64,000 bases of DNA from DIGJ01 sp041821315 (lineage in GTDB: Bacteria > Bacillota > Clostridia > Lachnospirales > Lachnospiraceae): the NCBI GenBank assembly GCA_041821315.1, contig JBGUEO010000027.1, positions 4,288-68,287 on the forward strand, written 5' to 3'. How positions within the stretch are numbered: position 1 is the first letter of the stretch; every line of letters begins with the position of its first letter. Of the stretch, positions 51,621 to 60,796 are shown piece after piece. Under the pieces are notes generated by a model. That model was not told the DNA's origin and searched no databases. It saw only the letters and a list, made by a program, of their open reading frames with translations. The translations under genes were made by a program, and so were the position numbers.

Positions 51621-52118
51621 ATGACGGTAACTTTTAATTGTGAGTTAGAATGTGAGCCAGCAATTTGCTATAAAGAAATTATTTCAAATGCGGTAGATGT
51701 TGTTTTAGATTATGAAGAATGTCCATATGAAACAGAGGTTAATGTGGTTATTACGAATAATGAAGAGATTCACCAAACAAATAAAGAATTTCGTGGAATT
51801 GACCGTCCTACTGATGTATTGTCTTTTCCAATGCTAGAATATGAAACACCAGGAGAATTTGATTGGCTAGAAGACTATGAGGATTACTTTAATCCAGAAA
51901 CGGGAGAATTAATTCTAGGTGATATCATGATATCCATGGATAAAGTTTGGGAGCAGGCAAAAGAATATGAGCATTCTGTGGAACGGGAACTTGCTTTTTT
52001 AGCCGTACACAGTTTGCTTCATCTTTGTGGATATGATCATATGGAAGATAGGGAAAGAATCATTATGGAACAAAAACAACGCGATATCATGGAGATTATT
52101 GGTATTTATCGCGACTAA
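51621..52118 (+). CDS. ybeY: Endoribonuclease YbeY
   Basis: Zinc metallo-endoribonuclease in 16S rRNA 3'-end maturation. The 165-residue product has the metal motif AVHSLLHLCGYDH (about 133-145) giving three His ligands, and RPTDVLSFPM before it. The order phoH-pgpH-ybeY is conserved among Firmicutes. In B. subtilis dgkA, cdd and era follow; here a minus-strand gene follows, so the block is broken. Confidence 0.96.
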   Translation: MTVTFNCELECEPAICYKEIISNAVDVVLDYEECPYETEVNVVITNNEEIHQTNKEFRGIDRPTDVLSFPMLEYETPGEFDWLEDYEDYFNPETGELILGDIMISMDKVWEQAKEYEHSVERELAFLAVHSLLHLCGYDHMEDRERIIMEQKQRDIMEIIGIYRD

Positions 52119-52142
52119 AACAAAAGTTGGGGGAAAAGTGTT

Positions 52143-52769
52143 TTAACTGGAATAATTTTCAAGCATTCCATAGAGCTCCTCTTTATCCAATACATAGATT
52201 CCTTCGATTAATTTGTTTTGTTCTGCGGTGGATAAGTTTCTTGCGTCAATCCCGGTATATTCAAATATTGTCTTTTTATCACAATAATAAACAATGATTT
52301 CATAGTTTATGACGGTTACATAGTATTCATAAGGCATGCTAGCCTCATCATAGCTTTTGATTAATACAATTAAGTCACTGGAAAAGGATTGTAAATCATA
52401 AGACTTAAGGCCATTTTTTATTTCACTCAGTGGAAGATTATTCATATAATCGGCCAGATAAGAAATCAAATCCTGACGATTTAATCCAATCCAATCAGAG
52501 GGAATTAACTTGCTTTCTTCTTGATAAGAATTGGTTTGTAAATCATTCGTAATTAATGTAAAATTTGTTTTACTTGTAATTAAGTCCTCTGTTATGGTAT
52601 CTACTTTTGCAGTATCTGGAGTTTGTGCTAGATCTGCTTCAATAGGAGGAACTTTAGTCGTGGGATTTTGATACTGTTCCAACGTTTTTTTATAACTAAC
52701 ATAATAGGCAGTGGAGAGCGTAATTGCTGCTACAAACATTACGCCTATATATATAAATGCTCGTTTCAT
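52143..52769 (-). CDS. Membrane-anchored extracytoplasmic protein, possibly with a BofC C-terminal-like domain
   Basis: 208 residues: a hydrophobic N-terminal helix (about 4-24, an uncleaved anchor by appearance), a Pro/Thr-rich linker, and a C-terminal domain of about 80 residues. The latter has EYYVTVINYEIIVYYCDKK, then YTGIDARNLST, and ends ELYGMLENYSS. This ending and strand pattern resemble the BofC C-terminal domain, a forespore inhibitor domain in bacilli; I infer that by eye only. It is convergent with ybeY, with no clear terminator between. Ribosome site GAGGTTGTC is present upstream on the minus strand. Confidence 0.72.
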   Translation of the reverse strand: MKRAFIYIGVMFVAAITLSTAYYVSYKKTLEQYQNPTTKVPPIEADLAQTPDTAKVDTITEDLITSKTNFTLITNDLQTNSYQEESKLIPSDWIGLNRQDLISYLADYMNNLPLSEIKNGLKSYDLQSFSSDLIVLIKSYDEASMPYEYYVTVINYEIIVYYCDKKTIFEYTGIDARNLSTAEQNKLIEGIYVLDKEELYGMLENYSS

Positions 52770-52855
52770 TTGACAACCTCATTTCATAACTAAAATTCGA
52801 GTGCTTACTCTTAATTATTTCCAACCTTGCTAAAAATATACATTTATGTTTGTCG

Positions 52856-52884
52856 TTGCGCAATTGAGTGAAAACAAGTATAAT
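52856..52884 (+). promoter_or_regulatory. Promoter of the flavoprotein-proB run
   Basis: TTGCGC (52856-52861) and TATAAT (52879-52884) with a 17-base spacer, about 30 nt before the first start codon. Confidence 0.6.
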
Positions 52885-52915
52885 GACCTAAGATATGGGA
52901 GAGGAGGACTTAAAT

Positions 52916-54133
52916 GTGAGAGATGTTATTATTGTCGGCGGTGGAGCCTCTGGACTTGTTGCCGCCCTTATTCTTGCACGCCAAAAAAAACAAGTAACCC
53001 TTCTAGAACATAATGAGAAAATTGGACGGAAAATACTAGCAACAGGAAACGGAAAATGCAATTTTACGAATCAATATCAAACAAAATCTTGCTATCGCGG
53101 AGAAAATCCGAACTTTGCATGGAATTTGATACAGCAATGTGGAATGGAGGATTATGTTTCGTTTATGTACAGTATTGGAATTGCTGCAAAGCAAAAAAAT
53201 GGGTATTATTATCCGTATTCCGAACAAGCGTCTTCTATTGTAGAAGCATTGTTGCTTGAACTTTCTTACCGTAAGGTAAAAATAAAATGTAAGGAGCATG
53301 TTACGGATATTATGCCAGCCGATGGCGGATATATCGTATCCACCAAAACCTATAATTACCAGGCAAAAAAAGTAATTCTAGCTTGTGGAGGACAAGCAGC
53401 TCCTATTCTTGGTTCGGATGGCAGCGGATACGAGTTAGCAAGAAAACTTGGACATTCGATTACTCCATTGTTTCCGGCATTGGTTGCTTTGAAAGTGGCG
53501 GATAAAAACATGCAAAAGTTAGCAGGAATTCGTATAAAGGCAGAGATACATCTGATAATTTCAGATAAGGATGTCGCATGTGAATTTGGTGAAATACAGT
53601 TTACTGCTTCTGGAATTTCTGGAATTCCAGTGTTTCAAATCAGTCGTTATGCAACACATGCGATAATTAAGGGAGAAAAAGCGGTAGCCATTCTTACTTT
53701 TCTGCCGGATTTTACAAATGATACACTTATGGAGTATTTTAAAAATCAGGCGGCAATCAATGGATATAAGAGTATCTTACAGACGCTTCAAAACTTAATG
53801 GATCGCAAATTGGCAGAAGTGATACTCGATGAGCTTGGGGTAGGAAAAACAAAAGCAATCAGTGAATGTAAAATTCTTGAGTTGGAGCATTTGGCTACCA
53901 AGATAAAGGGTTTTCAATTGCCAATTCGTGGTATGAATGGATATGAACAGGCACAAGTGACAGCTGGGGGTATCAATACCAACGAAATTTGTGAAACTAC
54001 GCTCGAGTCAGTTTATCATAAAGGCGTTTATTTTACAGGCGAATTGGTTGATGTTGACGGGACGTGTGGAGGCTATAATTTACAATGGGCATTCACAAGT
54101 GCTTCCGTTGCAGCTACTCATGCAGCAAAATAA
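52916..54133 (+). CDS. NAD(P)/FAD-dependent oxidoreductase, HI0933/BaiN-like family (copy 2)
   Basis: 405-residue flavoprotein with GGGASGLVAAL near the N-terminus, GRKILATGNGKCNFTN, GSDGSGYELARKLGH, and the C-terminal FTGELVDVDGTCGGYNLQWAFTSA. It is clearly paralogous to the protein at 14.9 kb but not closely similar, so both were probably kept for different roles. GTG 52916 follows GAGGAGGA; the ATG at 52895 lies before the ribosome site and is rejected. It leads a run of co-oriented genes through proB. Confidence 0.88.
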   Translation: MRDVIIVGGGASGLVAALILARQKKQVTLLEHNEKIGRKILATGNGKCNFTNQYQTKSCYRGENPNFAWNLIQQCGMEDYVSFMYSIGIAAKQKNGYYYPYSEQASSIVEALLLELSYRKVKIKCKEHVTDIMPADGGYIVSTKTYNYQAKKVILACGGQAAPILGSDGSGYELARKLGHSITPLFPALVALKVADKNMQKLAGIRIKAEIHLIISDKDVACEFGEIQFTASGISGIPVFQISRYATHAIIKGEKAVAILTFLPDFTNDTLMEYFKNQAAINGYKSILQTLQNLMDRKLAEVILDELGVGKTKAISECKILELEHLATKIKGFQLPIRGMNGYEQAQVTAGGINTNEICETTLESVYHKGVYFTGELVDVDGTCGGYNLQWAFTSASVAATHAAK

Positions 54134-54164
54134 AAGATAATTTAAAAAAGAAAGTGAATGTATT

Positions 54165-55775
54165 ATGATTCGAGTTTCAAATATTAAGATTCTGGTAGAA
54201 AAGCTAAAGAATCATTCACAAGAGGAACAGATAAAACAAATTAAGCATCAACTTATGACAAAATATCATATGAGGGAAGCAGAAATTGTTCGAATTCAAA
54301 TTATAAAGCGTTCTCTTGATGCAAGAAAGAAGCAGATGATTTGTTATATTTATTGTGTTGATCTAACGCTAAAAGAAGAGAAAAAGTATCTGCTAAAACC
54401 CAATATTATTGCTGCACCCAATAAGACATATGCTGATCCACCAACTGGGGAGAAAAGAATGTCCCATCGACCAATTATTATTGGAATGGGGCCAGCGGGT
54501 TTATTTTGTGCGCTCGAATTAGCGAAAGCAGGGTATTGTCCATTGATTTTGGAACGTGGAGAGTCAGTGGATGACAGGGTAAAGAGTGTAGAAGCTTTTT
54601 GGCAAACGGGAGCACTCGACAAAAATTCCAATGTACAGTTTGGAGAAGGCGGAGCAGGTACGTTTTCGGATGGAAAGCTTAATACATTGGTAAAAGATCC
54701 GTATGGAAGACATAAAAAGGTTCTAGATACCTTTGTAAGTTATGGAGCACCCGAAGAAATCGCATATATCAATAAGCCACACATTGGAACGGATCGTTTG
54801 CGTCTTGTGGTTAAAACCATAAGAAAGCAAATCATAGAATTAGGCGGGGAAGTAAGATTTCAGTCGAAAGTAACCAACCTGCGGATGGATGAGGGAAAAA
54901 TTAAAGCGATTATCATAAATGATACACAAGAAATTCCTTGTGAAACAGTTGTATTAGCGATTGGCCATAGCGCAAGAGATACCTTTGAAATGATTCATCA
55001 GCACAAGTTCAGCATGCAGGCAAAATCTTTTGCAATGGGTGTCCGTGTGGAGCATTTACAAACGATGATTGGAAAAGCACAATATGGAACCCTATTTGAA
55101 AAATTACCTGCGGCCGATTATAAAATGACTCACTCCTGTAAAAATGGCAGAGGCGTTTATTCATTTTGTATGTGTCCAGGAGGATTTGTTGTCAATGCTT
55201 CCTCCGAACCCAATCGATTAGCAATCAATGGCATGAGTAACTATGACCGAAAGGAAAGAAATGCAAATAGTGCGATTATTGTAACGGTTACTCCGGATGA
55301 TTTTGCAGATACGGATGCTATGGCAGGAGTTGCGTTTCAAAGAAAATGGGAATCACTTGCTTATCAGGAGGGGTTAGGGAATGTCCCGGTACAGCGATTT
55401 GCTGACTTTAAAGAAAACAAAGAGACAAAACAACTAGGAGATATCAAACCAAATATCAAAGGAGTGTATCGCTGTTCCAACCTTCGAAACTGCCTTCCGC
55501 CCTATGTTTCGGAGAGCATTCAAGAAGGAATGGAAGTATTTGACCGGATTATTCCGGGATTTGCCAAAGGAGATGTGCTTTTGAGTGGCGTTGAGACTAG
55601 AACTTCATCGCCGGTTCGAATTGTGAGGGATGAAAATAGCCTAGAGAGCAATTACAAGGGAATATATCCTTGTGGAGAAGGTGCTGGTTATGCTGGTGGT
55701 ATTGTATCAGCAGCAATGGATGGAATTAAAGTTTATGAAAGAATTGCATCCATCTATGCACCAATGAAAAAATAG
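54165..55775 (+). CDS. FAD-dependent dehydrogenase (COG2509-type)
   Basis: 536 residues. An N-terminal RNA-fold-like extension (about 1-95) with MTKYHMREAEIVRIQIIKRSLDARKK precedes the FAD domain, where GMGPAGLFCALELA is near residue 105. FGEGGAGTFSDGKL and PHIGTDRL follow, and late CGEGAGYAGGIVSAAMDGI binds flavin. No substrate can be read off. It follows the HI0933-type gene by 31 nt, so two flavoproteins are side by side. Confidence 0.87.
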   Translation: MIRVSNIKILVEKLKNHSQEEQIKQIKHQLMTKYHMREAEIVRIQIIKRSLDARKKQMICYIYCVDLTLKEEKKYLLKPNIIAAPNKTYADPPTGEKRMSHRPIIIGMGPAGLFCALELAKAGYCPLILERGESVDDRVKSVEAFWQTGALDKNSNVQFGEGGAGTFSDGKLNTLVKDPYGRHKKVLDTFVSYGAPEEIAYINKPHIGTDRLRLVVKTIRKQIIELGGEVRFQSKVTNLRMDEGKIKAIIINDTQEIPCETVVLAIGHSARDTFEMIHQHKFSMQAKSFAMGVRVEHLQTMIGKAQYGTLFEKLPAADYKMTHSCKNGRGVYSFCMCPGGFVVNASSEPNRLAINGMSNYDRKERNANSAIIVTVTPDDFADTDAMAGVAFQRKWESLAYQEGLGNVPVQRFADFKENKETKQLGDIKPNIKGVYRCSNLRNCLPPYVSESIQEGMEVFDRIIPGFAKGDVLLSGVETRTSSPVRIVRDENSLESNYKGIYPCGEGAGYAGGIVSAAMDGIKVYERIASIYAPMKK

Positions 55776-55791
55776 ATGGAGGAGCGTGTGC

Positions 55792-56643
55792 ATGAATTAT
55801 CGTGATATACTAAAAGACAAAAAACGTATTGTTATAAAAATAGGAACATCTACTTTGACACATGAAGACACCGGAGCACTCAATTTGTTGAAAATGGAGC
55901 AATTGGTTCGTGTGCTTACCGACTTAAATAATCAAGGAAAAGAGATTGTTTTGGTATCTTCTGGTGCAATTGCAGTAGGAAGAACCACCATGGGCCTTTT
56001 TGAGAAGCCAAAGGAGTTATCCCTTCGACAAGCGTGTGCTTCCATTGGACAAGCAAGGCTTATGATGGTATATCAAAAATTATTTGCAGAATACAATCAA
56101 ATTACATCTCAGATATTGATTACGAAATATACCATGATGAATGATCGAAGTAGAAAAAATGCACAAAATACGTTTCGCGAACTCTTGCGCATGAATGTGA
56201 TCCCGGTTGTAAATGAAAATGATACGGTATCCACCGATGAAATTGAATTTGGAGATAACGATACCTTGTCGGCCATCGTGGCAGCATTAATTGGTGCTGA
56301 TTTATTGATAGTAATGTCGGATATTGATGGGTTTTACACCGATGATCCACGTTGCAATCAAGAGGCCAAATTTATTGAAACGGTGGATGGCATTACGAGG
56401 GAACTCGAAGAAATGGCAAAAGGTGCTGCGACAACTTGTGGAACGGGTGGAATGGCCACAAAACTTTCGGCTGCCAAAATTGCAACGGATGCAGGTGCTG
56501 ATATGGTAATTGCAAATGGTGCTGATATTTATAATATATCAAACATTATACAAGGAGATAGGATTGGAAGCCTATTTAAGGCGCATAAAGATTCTAAATT
56601 CAAATTACTTGATTATATTGGAGTAGATGATAGAAAGGAATAA
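55792..56643 (+). CDS. proB: Glutamate 5-kinase, short form without PUA domain
   Basis: First enzyme of proline synthesis. The 283 residues consist of the amino-acid kinase domain: RIVIKIGTSTLTH at the N-terminus, VSSGAIAVGR, the substrate region VVNENDTVSTDEIEFGDND, and GTGGMATKLSAAKIA. The C-terminal PUA domain of the 367-residue E. coli enzyme is absent. ATG 55792 is taken with GGAGGAG 7 nt upstream. proA is not adjacent, unlike in most Firmicutes. Confidence 0.95.
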   Translation: MNYRDILKDKKRIVIKIGTSTLTHEDTGALNLLKMEQLVRVLTDLNNQGKEIVLVSSGAIAVGRTTMGLFEKPKELSLRQACASIGQARLMMVYQKLFAEYNQITSQILITKYTMMNDRSRKNAQNTFRELLRMNVIPVVNENDTVSTDEIEFGDNDTLSAIVAALIGADLLIVMSDIDGFYTDDPRCNQEAKFIETVDGITRELEEMAKGAATTCGTGGMATKLSAAKIATDAGADMVIANGADIYNISNIIQGDRIGSLFKAHKDSKFKLLDYIGVDDRKE

Positions 56644-56648
56644 TAGGA

Positions 56649-56867
56649 ATGAAAGATAGTCAAATTGAACGCATTAATGAATTAGCCCGTAAGTCAAAAA
56701 AAGAGGGACTGACGGAACAAGAACGCATAGAACAGGCAAATCTTCGTAGTCAGTACATTCAATCCATACGGTCTAATTTGCGGGGACAGCTTAATAATAT
56801 ATCACTTTTAAATCCCGATGGAAGTGTAACGGATTTAGCACAAAAAGACAAAACAAAGAGTGAATAA
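56649..56867 (+). CDS. UPF0291 (DUF896) protein, YnzC-like
   Basis: 72 residues. The family pattern is clear: IERINELARKSKKEGLTEQE, then EQANLRSQYIQSIRSNLRGQ, a two-helix hairpin rich in charged residues. Its function is not established; B. subtilis YnzC is in the SOS-regulated yneA-yneB-ynzC operon, but no LexA box is seen here. It follows proB by 5 nt and ends 1 nt before the next start. Confidence 0.93.
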   Translation: MKDSQIERINELARKSKKEGLTEQERIEQANLRSQYIQSIRSNLRGQLNNISLLNPDGSVTDLAQKDKTKSE

Positions 56868-56868
56868 A

Positions 56869-57420
56869 ATGGATAAAAAAAGAATGCGTAGCGAAATTTT
56901 AATGCTAAGAAATCAACTCAGAAGTGAACAGATAAGGATTTCTGGTGACCTTGCTTGTGATGCGATTTGTCAAGGAGAGTTATGGGAAAAATCAGAACTT
57001 GTATATTTGTATGCATCCTTTGGCAGTGAAGTTGCAACAAATGCAATTTTCTTAACTTGTTTGGAAGAAAAGAAAAAAGTTGCATTTCCAAAGGTGATTT
57101 CCAAGGGGAAAATGGAATTTTATGAGGTTAAAACCAAATCAGATTTGCAACCGGGGTATCAAGGGATACTAGAACCGATACACACATGTCAAAAATGCCT
57201 AAAACCTGGACTTATGATTGTTCCAGGAGTGGCATTTGACGGTAAGAGGCAAAGAATTGGATATGGGGGCGGCTACTATGACCGCTATTTTGCGACACAT
57301 CAAAAATCACAGTATTATAAAATAGGACTGGCTTATTCTTTTCAAATTGTATCACAGATTGAAACGGAAGTTTTTGATGAAACCGTGGATCAAGTAATAA
57401 GTATTTTTCTTCCTTCATAG
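56869..57420 (+). CDS. 5-formyltetrahydrofolate cyclo-ligase
   Basis: ATP-dependent enzyme recovering 5-formyl-THF as 5,10-methenyl-THF. The 183-residue product has the basic N-terminus MDKKRMRSEILMLRNQL, VPGVAFDGKRQRIGYGGGYYDRYF (the signature, about 121-144), and a normal length. It complements Fhs and FolD at the left end of the window. GTG 56860 is also in frame, but ATG 56869 has AAAGAGTGA properly placed. Its start overlaps closely with the UPF0291 stop. Confidence 0.94.
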   Translation: MDKKRMRSEILMLRNQLRSEQIRISGDLACDAICQGELWEKSELVYLYASFGSEVATNAIFLTCLEEKKKVAFPKVISKGKMEFYEVKTKSDLQPGYQGILEPIHTCQKCLKPGLMIVPGVAFDGKRQRIGYGGGYYDRYFATHQKSQYYKIGLAYSFQIVSQIETEVFDETVDQVISIFLPS

Positions 57421-57445
57421 AATAAAAGAAAACGGAATATGAGAC

Positions 57446-58243
57446 ATGGAGTTTGGAAAAAAATATTCTTATTTGGAAATGATGCAATATTTAAAGATGT
57501 TACAAACAAAGTATTCAGATACTTTGTTTATAGAGAGCATAGGGACGACCATATGTAAACGGTCGATTCCTATGCTCATTTTTGGAAGTGGTGAAAAACA
57601 GATGATAGTTACAGGCGGTGTGCATGGAAGAGAATCCATTAATCCAGTTGTGTTAATCCAAATGGCAGAAGATTATCTTGCAAACCAGACAATGGCAGAA
57701 CAAATGAGCGGACGCATCTATATGATTCCGCTCCTAAATCCAGATGGCTATGAGATCGCGACAACAAGCGATGCACATTGGAAAAATAATGCACATGGAA
57801 TTGATATCAACCGAAATTTTCCTTCCAAGACCTTTCAAAAGAAATGGGAAGGAGACTTGCCTGGTAGTGAAGAAGAGACCAAAGCCTTGATGAAAGTGTT
57901 TGATTGCATCCATGCAGATGGATATTTGGATATTCATTCCAGAGGAAATAGCATTTACTATTATCGGAGTCAGATGAGCGAAGCTTATAATAGAAAGCAG
58001 AAACGGATAGCAAGTGTTCTTTCTGCTGTTACGGGATACACACTAGAAGATGCTGCACATGAAATTGATTCCAAGGATAGTGGCGGCAATACCGTACATT
58101 TTTTTTCGGAGTATTTTGAAAAACCAGCACTTACGATTGAAACCGTTTCTGAGGAAGAAAAGTTTCCGTTAGATGTCGCATTACAAAAAGAAACATACCT
58201 GCAAATCAAAGATATACTTTTTGTATTTTTGAAAACTATTTGA
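57446..58243 (+). CDS. M14-family zinc carboxypeptidase
   Basis: 265 residues of a metallocarboxypeptidase core without signal peptide. The zinc ligands are in GGVHGRESIN (HxxE) and LDIHSRG. LNPDGYEIAT, WKNNAHGIDINRNFP and the late TIETVSEEE, with the catalytic Glu, complete the pattern. Similar enzymes are gamma-D-glutamyl-diaminopimelate endopeptidases acting on peptidoglycan peptides; the S66 peptidase two genes later fits a murein-recycling theme. The substrate is inferred. The stop codon lies in the miaB -35 region. Confidence 0.88.
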   Translation: MEFGKKYSYLEMMQYLKMLQTKYSDTLFIESIGTTICKRSIPMLIFGSGEKQMIVTGGVHGRESINPVVLIQMAEDYLANQTMAEQMSGRIYMIPLLNPDGYEIATTSDAHWKNNAHGIDINRNFPSKTFQKKWEGDLPGSEEETKALMKVFDCIHADGYLDIHSRGNSIYYYRSQMSEAYNRKQKRIASVLSAVTGYTLEDAAHEIDSKDSGGNTVHFFSEYFEKPALTIETVSEEEKFPLDVALQKETYLQIKDILFVFLKTI

Positions 58244-58268
58244 CCTTTTTTCAAACCTATCTTATAAT
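58240..58268 (+). promoter_or_regulatory. Promoter of miaB
   Basis: TTGACC (58240-58245) and TATAAT (58263-58268), 17-base spacer. The -35 overlaps the stop codon of the M14 peptidase gene. Confidence 0.75.
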
Positions 58269-58307
58269 AAAAGGCACGAATGGCGCATAAATGAAAGGAA
58301 AAAAGAA

Positions 58308-59714
58308 ATGAATCAACCATTAGAAGAATCAAAAAAACAATACATTTATATAGAAAAATGCAAGGAATATTTTACAGAAGTGAAAGCAGAATTAGGGAGA
58401 CCGTTGACTGCGTGTGTCACTACCTTTGGTTGTCAGATGAATGCCAGAGATTCTGAAAAAATTGTGGGTATTTTACATGAAGTTGGATACAGCATTACGA
58501 AAGATGAAGATGCAGATTTCGTTATTTTTAATACTTGTACGGTGCGAGAAAATGCTAATTTAAAAGTATATGGGCATCTTGGATTTTTAAAAAAATTAAA
58601 GGAAAAGAATCCCAATATGATTATTGCTCTTTGCGGTTGTATGATGCAAGAGCCAACCGTGGTCGAAAAAATTAAAAAAAGTTATTCCTTTGTGGACCTG
58701 ATTTTTGGAACGCATAATATATTCAAATTTGCAGAGCTATTGTACAATTGCTTTGAATCGAATCGTATGATAATTGATCTTTGGAAGGATACAACTGAAA
58801 TTGTGGAAGAACTTCCAAGTGAACGTGCCTATAAATTCAAAGCGGGGGTAAATATTATGTTTGGCTGCAACAATTTTTGCAGCTATTGCATTGTACCTTA
58901 TGTACGAGGGCGTGAGAGAAGCCGAAATCCAGAAGATATTATAAAAGAAATTAAAGCGTTGGTAGATGATGGTGTAATTGAAATTATGCTTCTTGGGCAA
59001 AATGTAAATTCATACGGAAAAAACTTAGAACATAAAATGACCTTTGCAATGTTGTTGCAAGAAATCGAAACAATAGAAGGACTTGAGCGAATTCGCTTTA
59101 TGACCTCCCATCCCAAAGATCTATCCGACGATTTAATCGAAACAATGAAGCAATCAAAAAAGATATGTTCGCATCTTCATCTTCCGGTTCAATCTGGAAG
59201 TAGTGAAATATTAAAGAAGATGAACCGTAACTATGACAAGGAACATTACTTAAATCTTGTAAAAAAGCTTCGTGATGCAATGCCAAACTTGTCTTTGACA
59301 ACGGATATTATTGTGGGATTTCCAGGTGAAACAGAAGAAGACTTTCAAGAAACACTTGAAGTAGTAGAGCGTGCACGTTATGATAGTGCGTTTACATTTA
59401 TTTATTCTAAACGTACTGGAACACCGGCGGCGGCAATGGAAGACCAGGTGTCAGGAGACATTATAAAAGAACGATTCCAACGTCTTTTAGGGGCGGTAAA
59501 GCGGATTTCAAGTGAGGAAGTGAATAAAAAGAAAGGCGAAATCTTAACCGTTTTAGTGGAAGAGAAAAACGAACAAAATGATACACTTATGACGGGACGG
59601 TTAAGCAACAATCTACTAGTTCATTTCAAAGGAGATGAACAGTTGATTGGAACCATCGTTTTTGTAAAGCTGTTGGAATGCAAAGGGTTTTACTATATGG
59701 GAGAATTGGTATGA
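58308..59714 (+). CDS. miaB: tRNA-2-methylthio-N6-dimethylallyladenosine synthase MiaB
   Basis: Radical-SAM methylthiotransferase acting on A37 of tRNAs reading U-starting codons. The 468 residues have the UPF0004 domain with TFGCQMNARDSEKI (first cluster Cys), NTCTVRENA and CGCMMQ, the radical SAM GCNNFCSYCIVPYVRGRERSR (about 184-204), and a TRAM domain at the end. QMN and RGRERSR are MiaB-specific compared with RimO at 10.7 kb. AAGGAAAAAAG precedes the ATG. The next gene overlaps it by 4 nt. Confidence 0.96.
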   Translation: MNQPLEESKKQYIYIEKCKEYFTEVKAELGRPLTACVTTFGCQMNARDSEKIVGILHEVGYSITKDEDADFVIFNTCTVRENANLKVYGHLGFLKKLKEKNPNMIIALCGCMMQEPTVVEKIKKSYSFVDLIFGTHNIFKFAELLYNCFESNRMIIDLWKDTTEIVEELPSERAYKFKAGVNIMFGCNNFCSYCIVPYVRGRERSRNPEDIIKEIKALVDDGVIEIMLLGQNVNSYGKNLEHKMTFAMLLQEIETIEGLERIRFMTSHPKDLSDDLIETMKQSKKICSHLHLPVQSGSSEILKKMNRNYDKEHYLNLVKKLRDAMPNLSLTTDIIVGFPGETEEDFQETLEVVERARYDSAFTFIYSKRTGTPAAAMEDQVSGDIIKERFQRLLGAVKRISSEEVNKKKGEILTVLVEEKNEQNDTLMTGRLSNNLLVHFKGDEQLIGTIVFVKLLECKGFYYMGELV

Positions 59715-60727
59715 TATATCCAAAGTTTTTAGAAAAGGGTGATCGAATCGGAGTAACTGCACCATCAGATGGGAACAGCAATTTTCTGGATTACATTCGA
59801 CTCGATCATGGAATTGATAAATTAACAAGTCTTGGTTTTCCGGTGGTAGAAACACCAAATGTGCGAACCAGTATTGATGGACGTAGTGCGGATAAGAAGA
59901 GACGTGCGGAAGAATTTCTTAGTTTAATCAGGCATCCAAAAGTAAAAGCGATTATATCGGCAAAGGGCGGTGACTTTCTTTGCGAAATGCTCTCGTTGCT
60001 TGACTTTGATGAAATCCGAGCTAATCCAAAGTGGATGCAAGGCTATTCGGATAATACGGGTATCTTATTTACTGTGACTACAGCTTGTGATATGGCAACA
60101 CTGTATGGTAATAATTTTAATGATTTTGGAATGGACAGCTGGCATGAATCGGTAATAAATGATTTGGAACTTTTAAAGGGAAATCTTGTTGAGCAAACCA
60201 GTTTTGATTTTCATGAAGATGAGTTTCATGACAAAATAACAGGGCTGGAAGGCTATGAACGGGACAAGAAAGTATACTGGCAGCATACTGGGGAAGCAAA
60301 AGAAATTATAATGAAAGGCCGTTTAATTGGAGGCTGCCTCGATGTATTATTAAATTTAGTGGGAACTCGATTTGATTTTGTAAAATCCTATGTGGAACGC
60401 TATCAGAAAGATGGCATCCTTTGGTATTTAGAAAGTTTTGAAACAAACAGGGAAGCAATTACAAGGGGCTTATGGCAGCTAAAAGAGGCGGGCTGGTTTG
60501 CACATGCATCTGGTTTTATATTTGGAAGACCATGCATGTATCCGTCAGATTCAAAGGTTTCATATCGTGCGGCAGTAGAAGAGTCGCTAGGGGAGCTCAA
60601 TCTTCCTATGGTATTTGATGCCGATATTGGACATAAGGGACCGCAGTTTACCGTTATAAACGGAGCGTATGGCTGCGTATACAGTGGATATGGTAAGGGT
60701 AGGTTTTTGCAGGAATTAAGAAAATAA
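59711..60727 (+). CDS. S66-family LD-carboxypeptidase-like peptidase
   Basis: 338 residues with the Ser-Glu-His triad architecture of LdcA/MccF: IGVTAPSDGNS near the N-terminus, GYSDNTGILF carrying the nucleophile Ser, LESFETNREA, and late FDADIGHKGPQFT with the catalytic His. The GYSD motif is shared by LD-carboxypeptidase (murein recycling) and by MccF (self-immunity), and larger members such as this are often MccF-like. ATG 59711 overlaps the miaB stop (ATGA); a longer frame from 59678 lies inside miaB. Confidence 0.9.
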   Translation: MIYPKFLEKGDRIGVTAPSDGNSNFLDYIRLDHGIDKLTSLGFPVVETPNVRTSIDGRSADKKRRAEEFLSLIRHPKVKAIISAKGGDFLCEMLSLLDFDEIRANPKWMQGYSDNTGILFTVTTACDMATLYGNNFNDFGMDSWHESVINDLELLKGNLVEQTSFDFHEDEFHDKITGLEGYERDKKVYWQHTGEAKEIIMKGRLIGGCLDVLLNLVGTRFDFVKSYVERYQKDGILWYLESFETNREAITRGLWQLKEAGWFAHASGFIFGRPCMYPSDSKVSYRAAVEESLGELNLPMVFDADIGHKGPQFTVINGAYGCVYSGYGKGRFLQELRK

Positions 60728-60739
60728 GTAAGTGATAAA

Positions 60740-60776
60740 CAACAAAATCGAGTGATTCATCACTCGATTTTTGTTA
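60740..60776. terminator. Bidirectional terminator between miaB unit and the ABC importer
   Basis: AAAATCGAGTGAT pairs perfectly with ATCACTCGATTTT around a very small loop (TC), flanked by AACA and TTGTT. The T run serves the plus strand and the A run, read in reverse, serves the minus strand. Confidence 0.85.
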
Positions 60777-60796
60777 TCAGAATACCTAGTTTTTTG

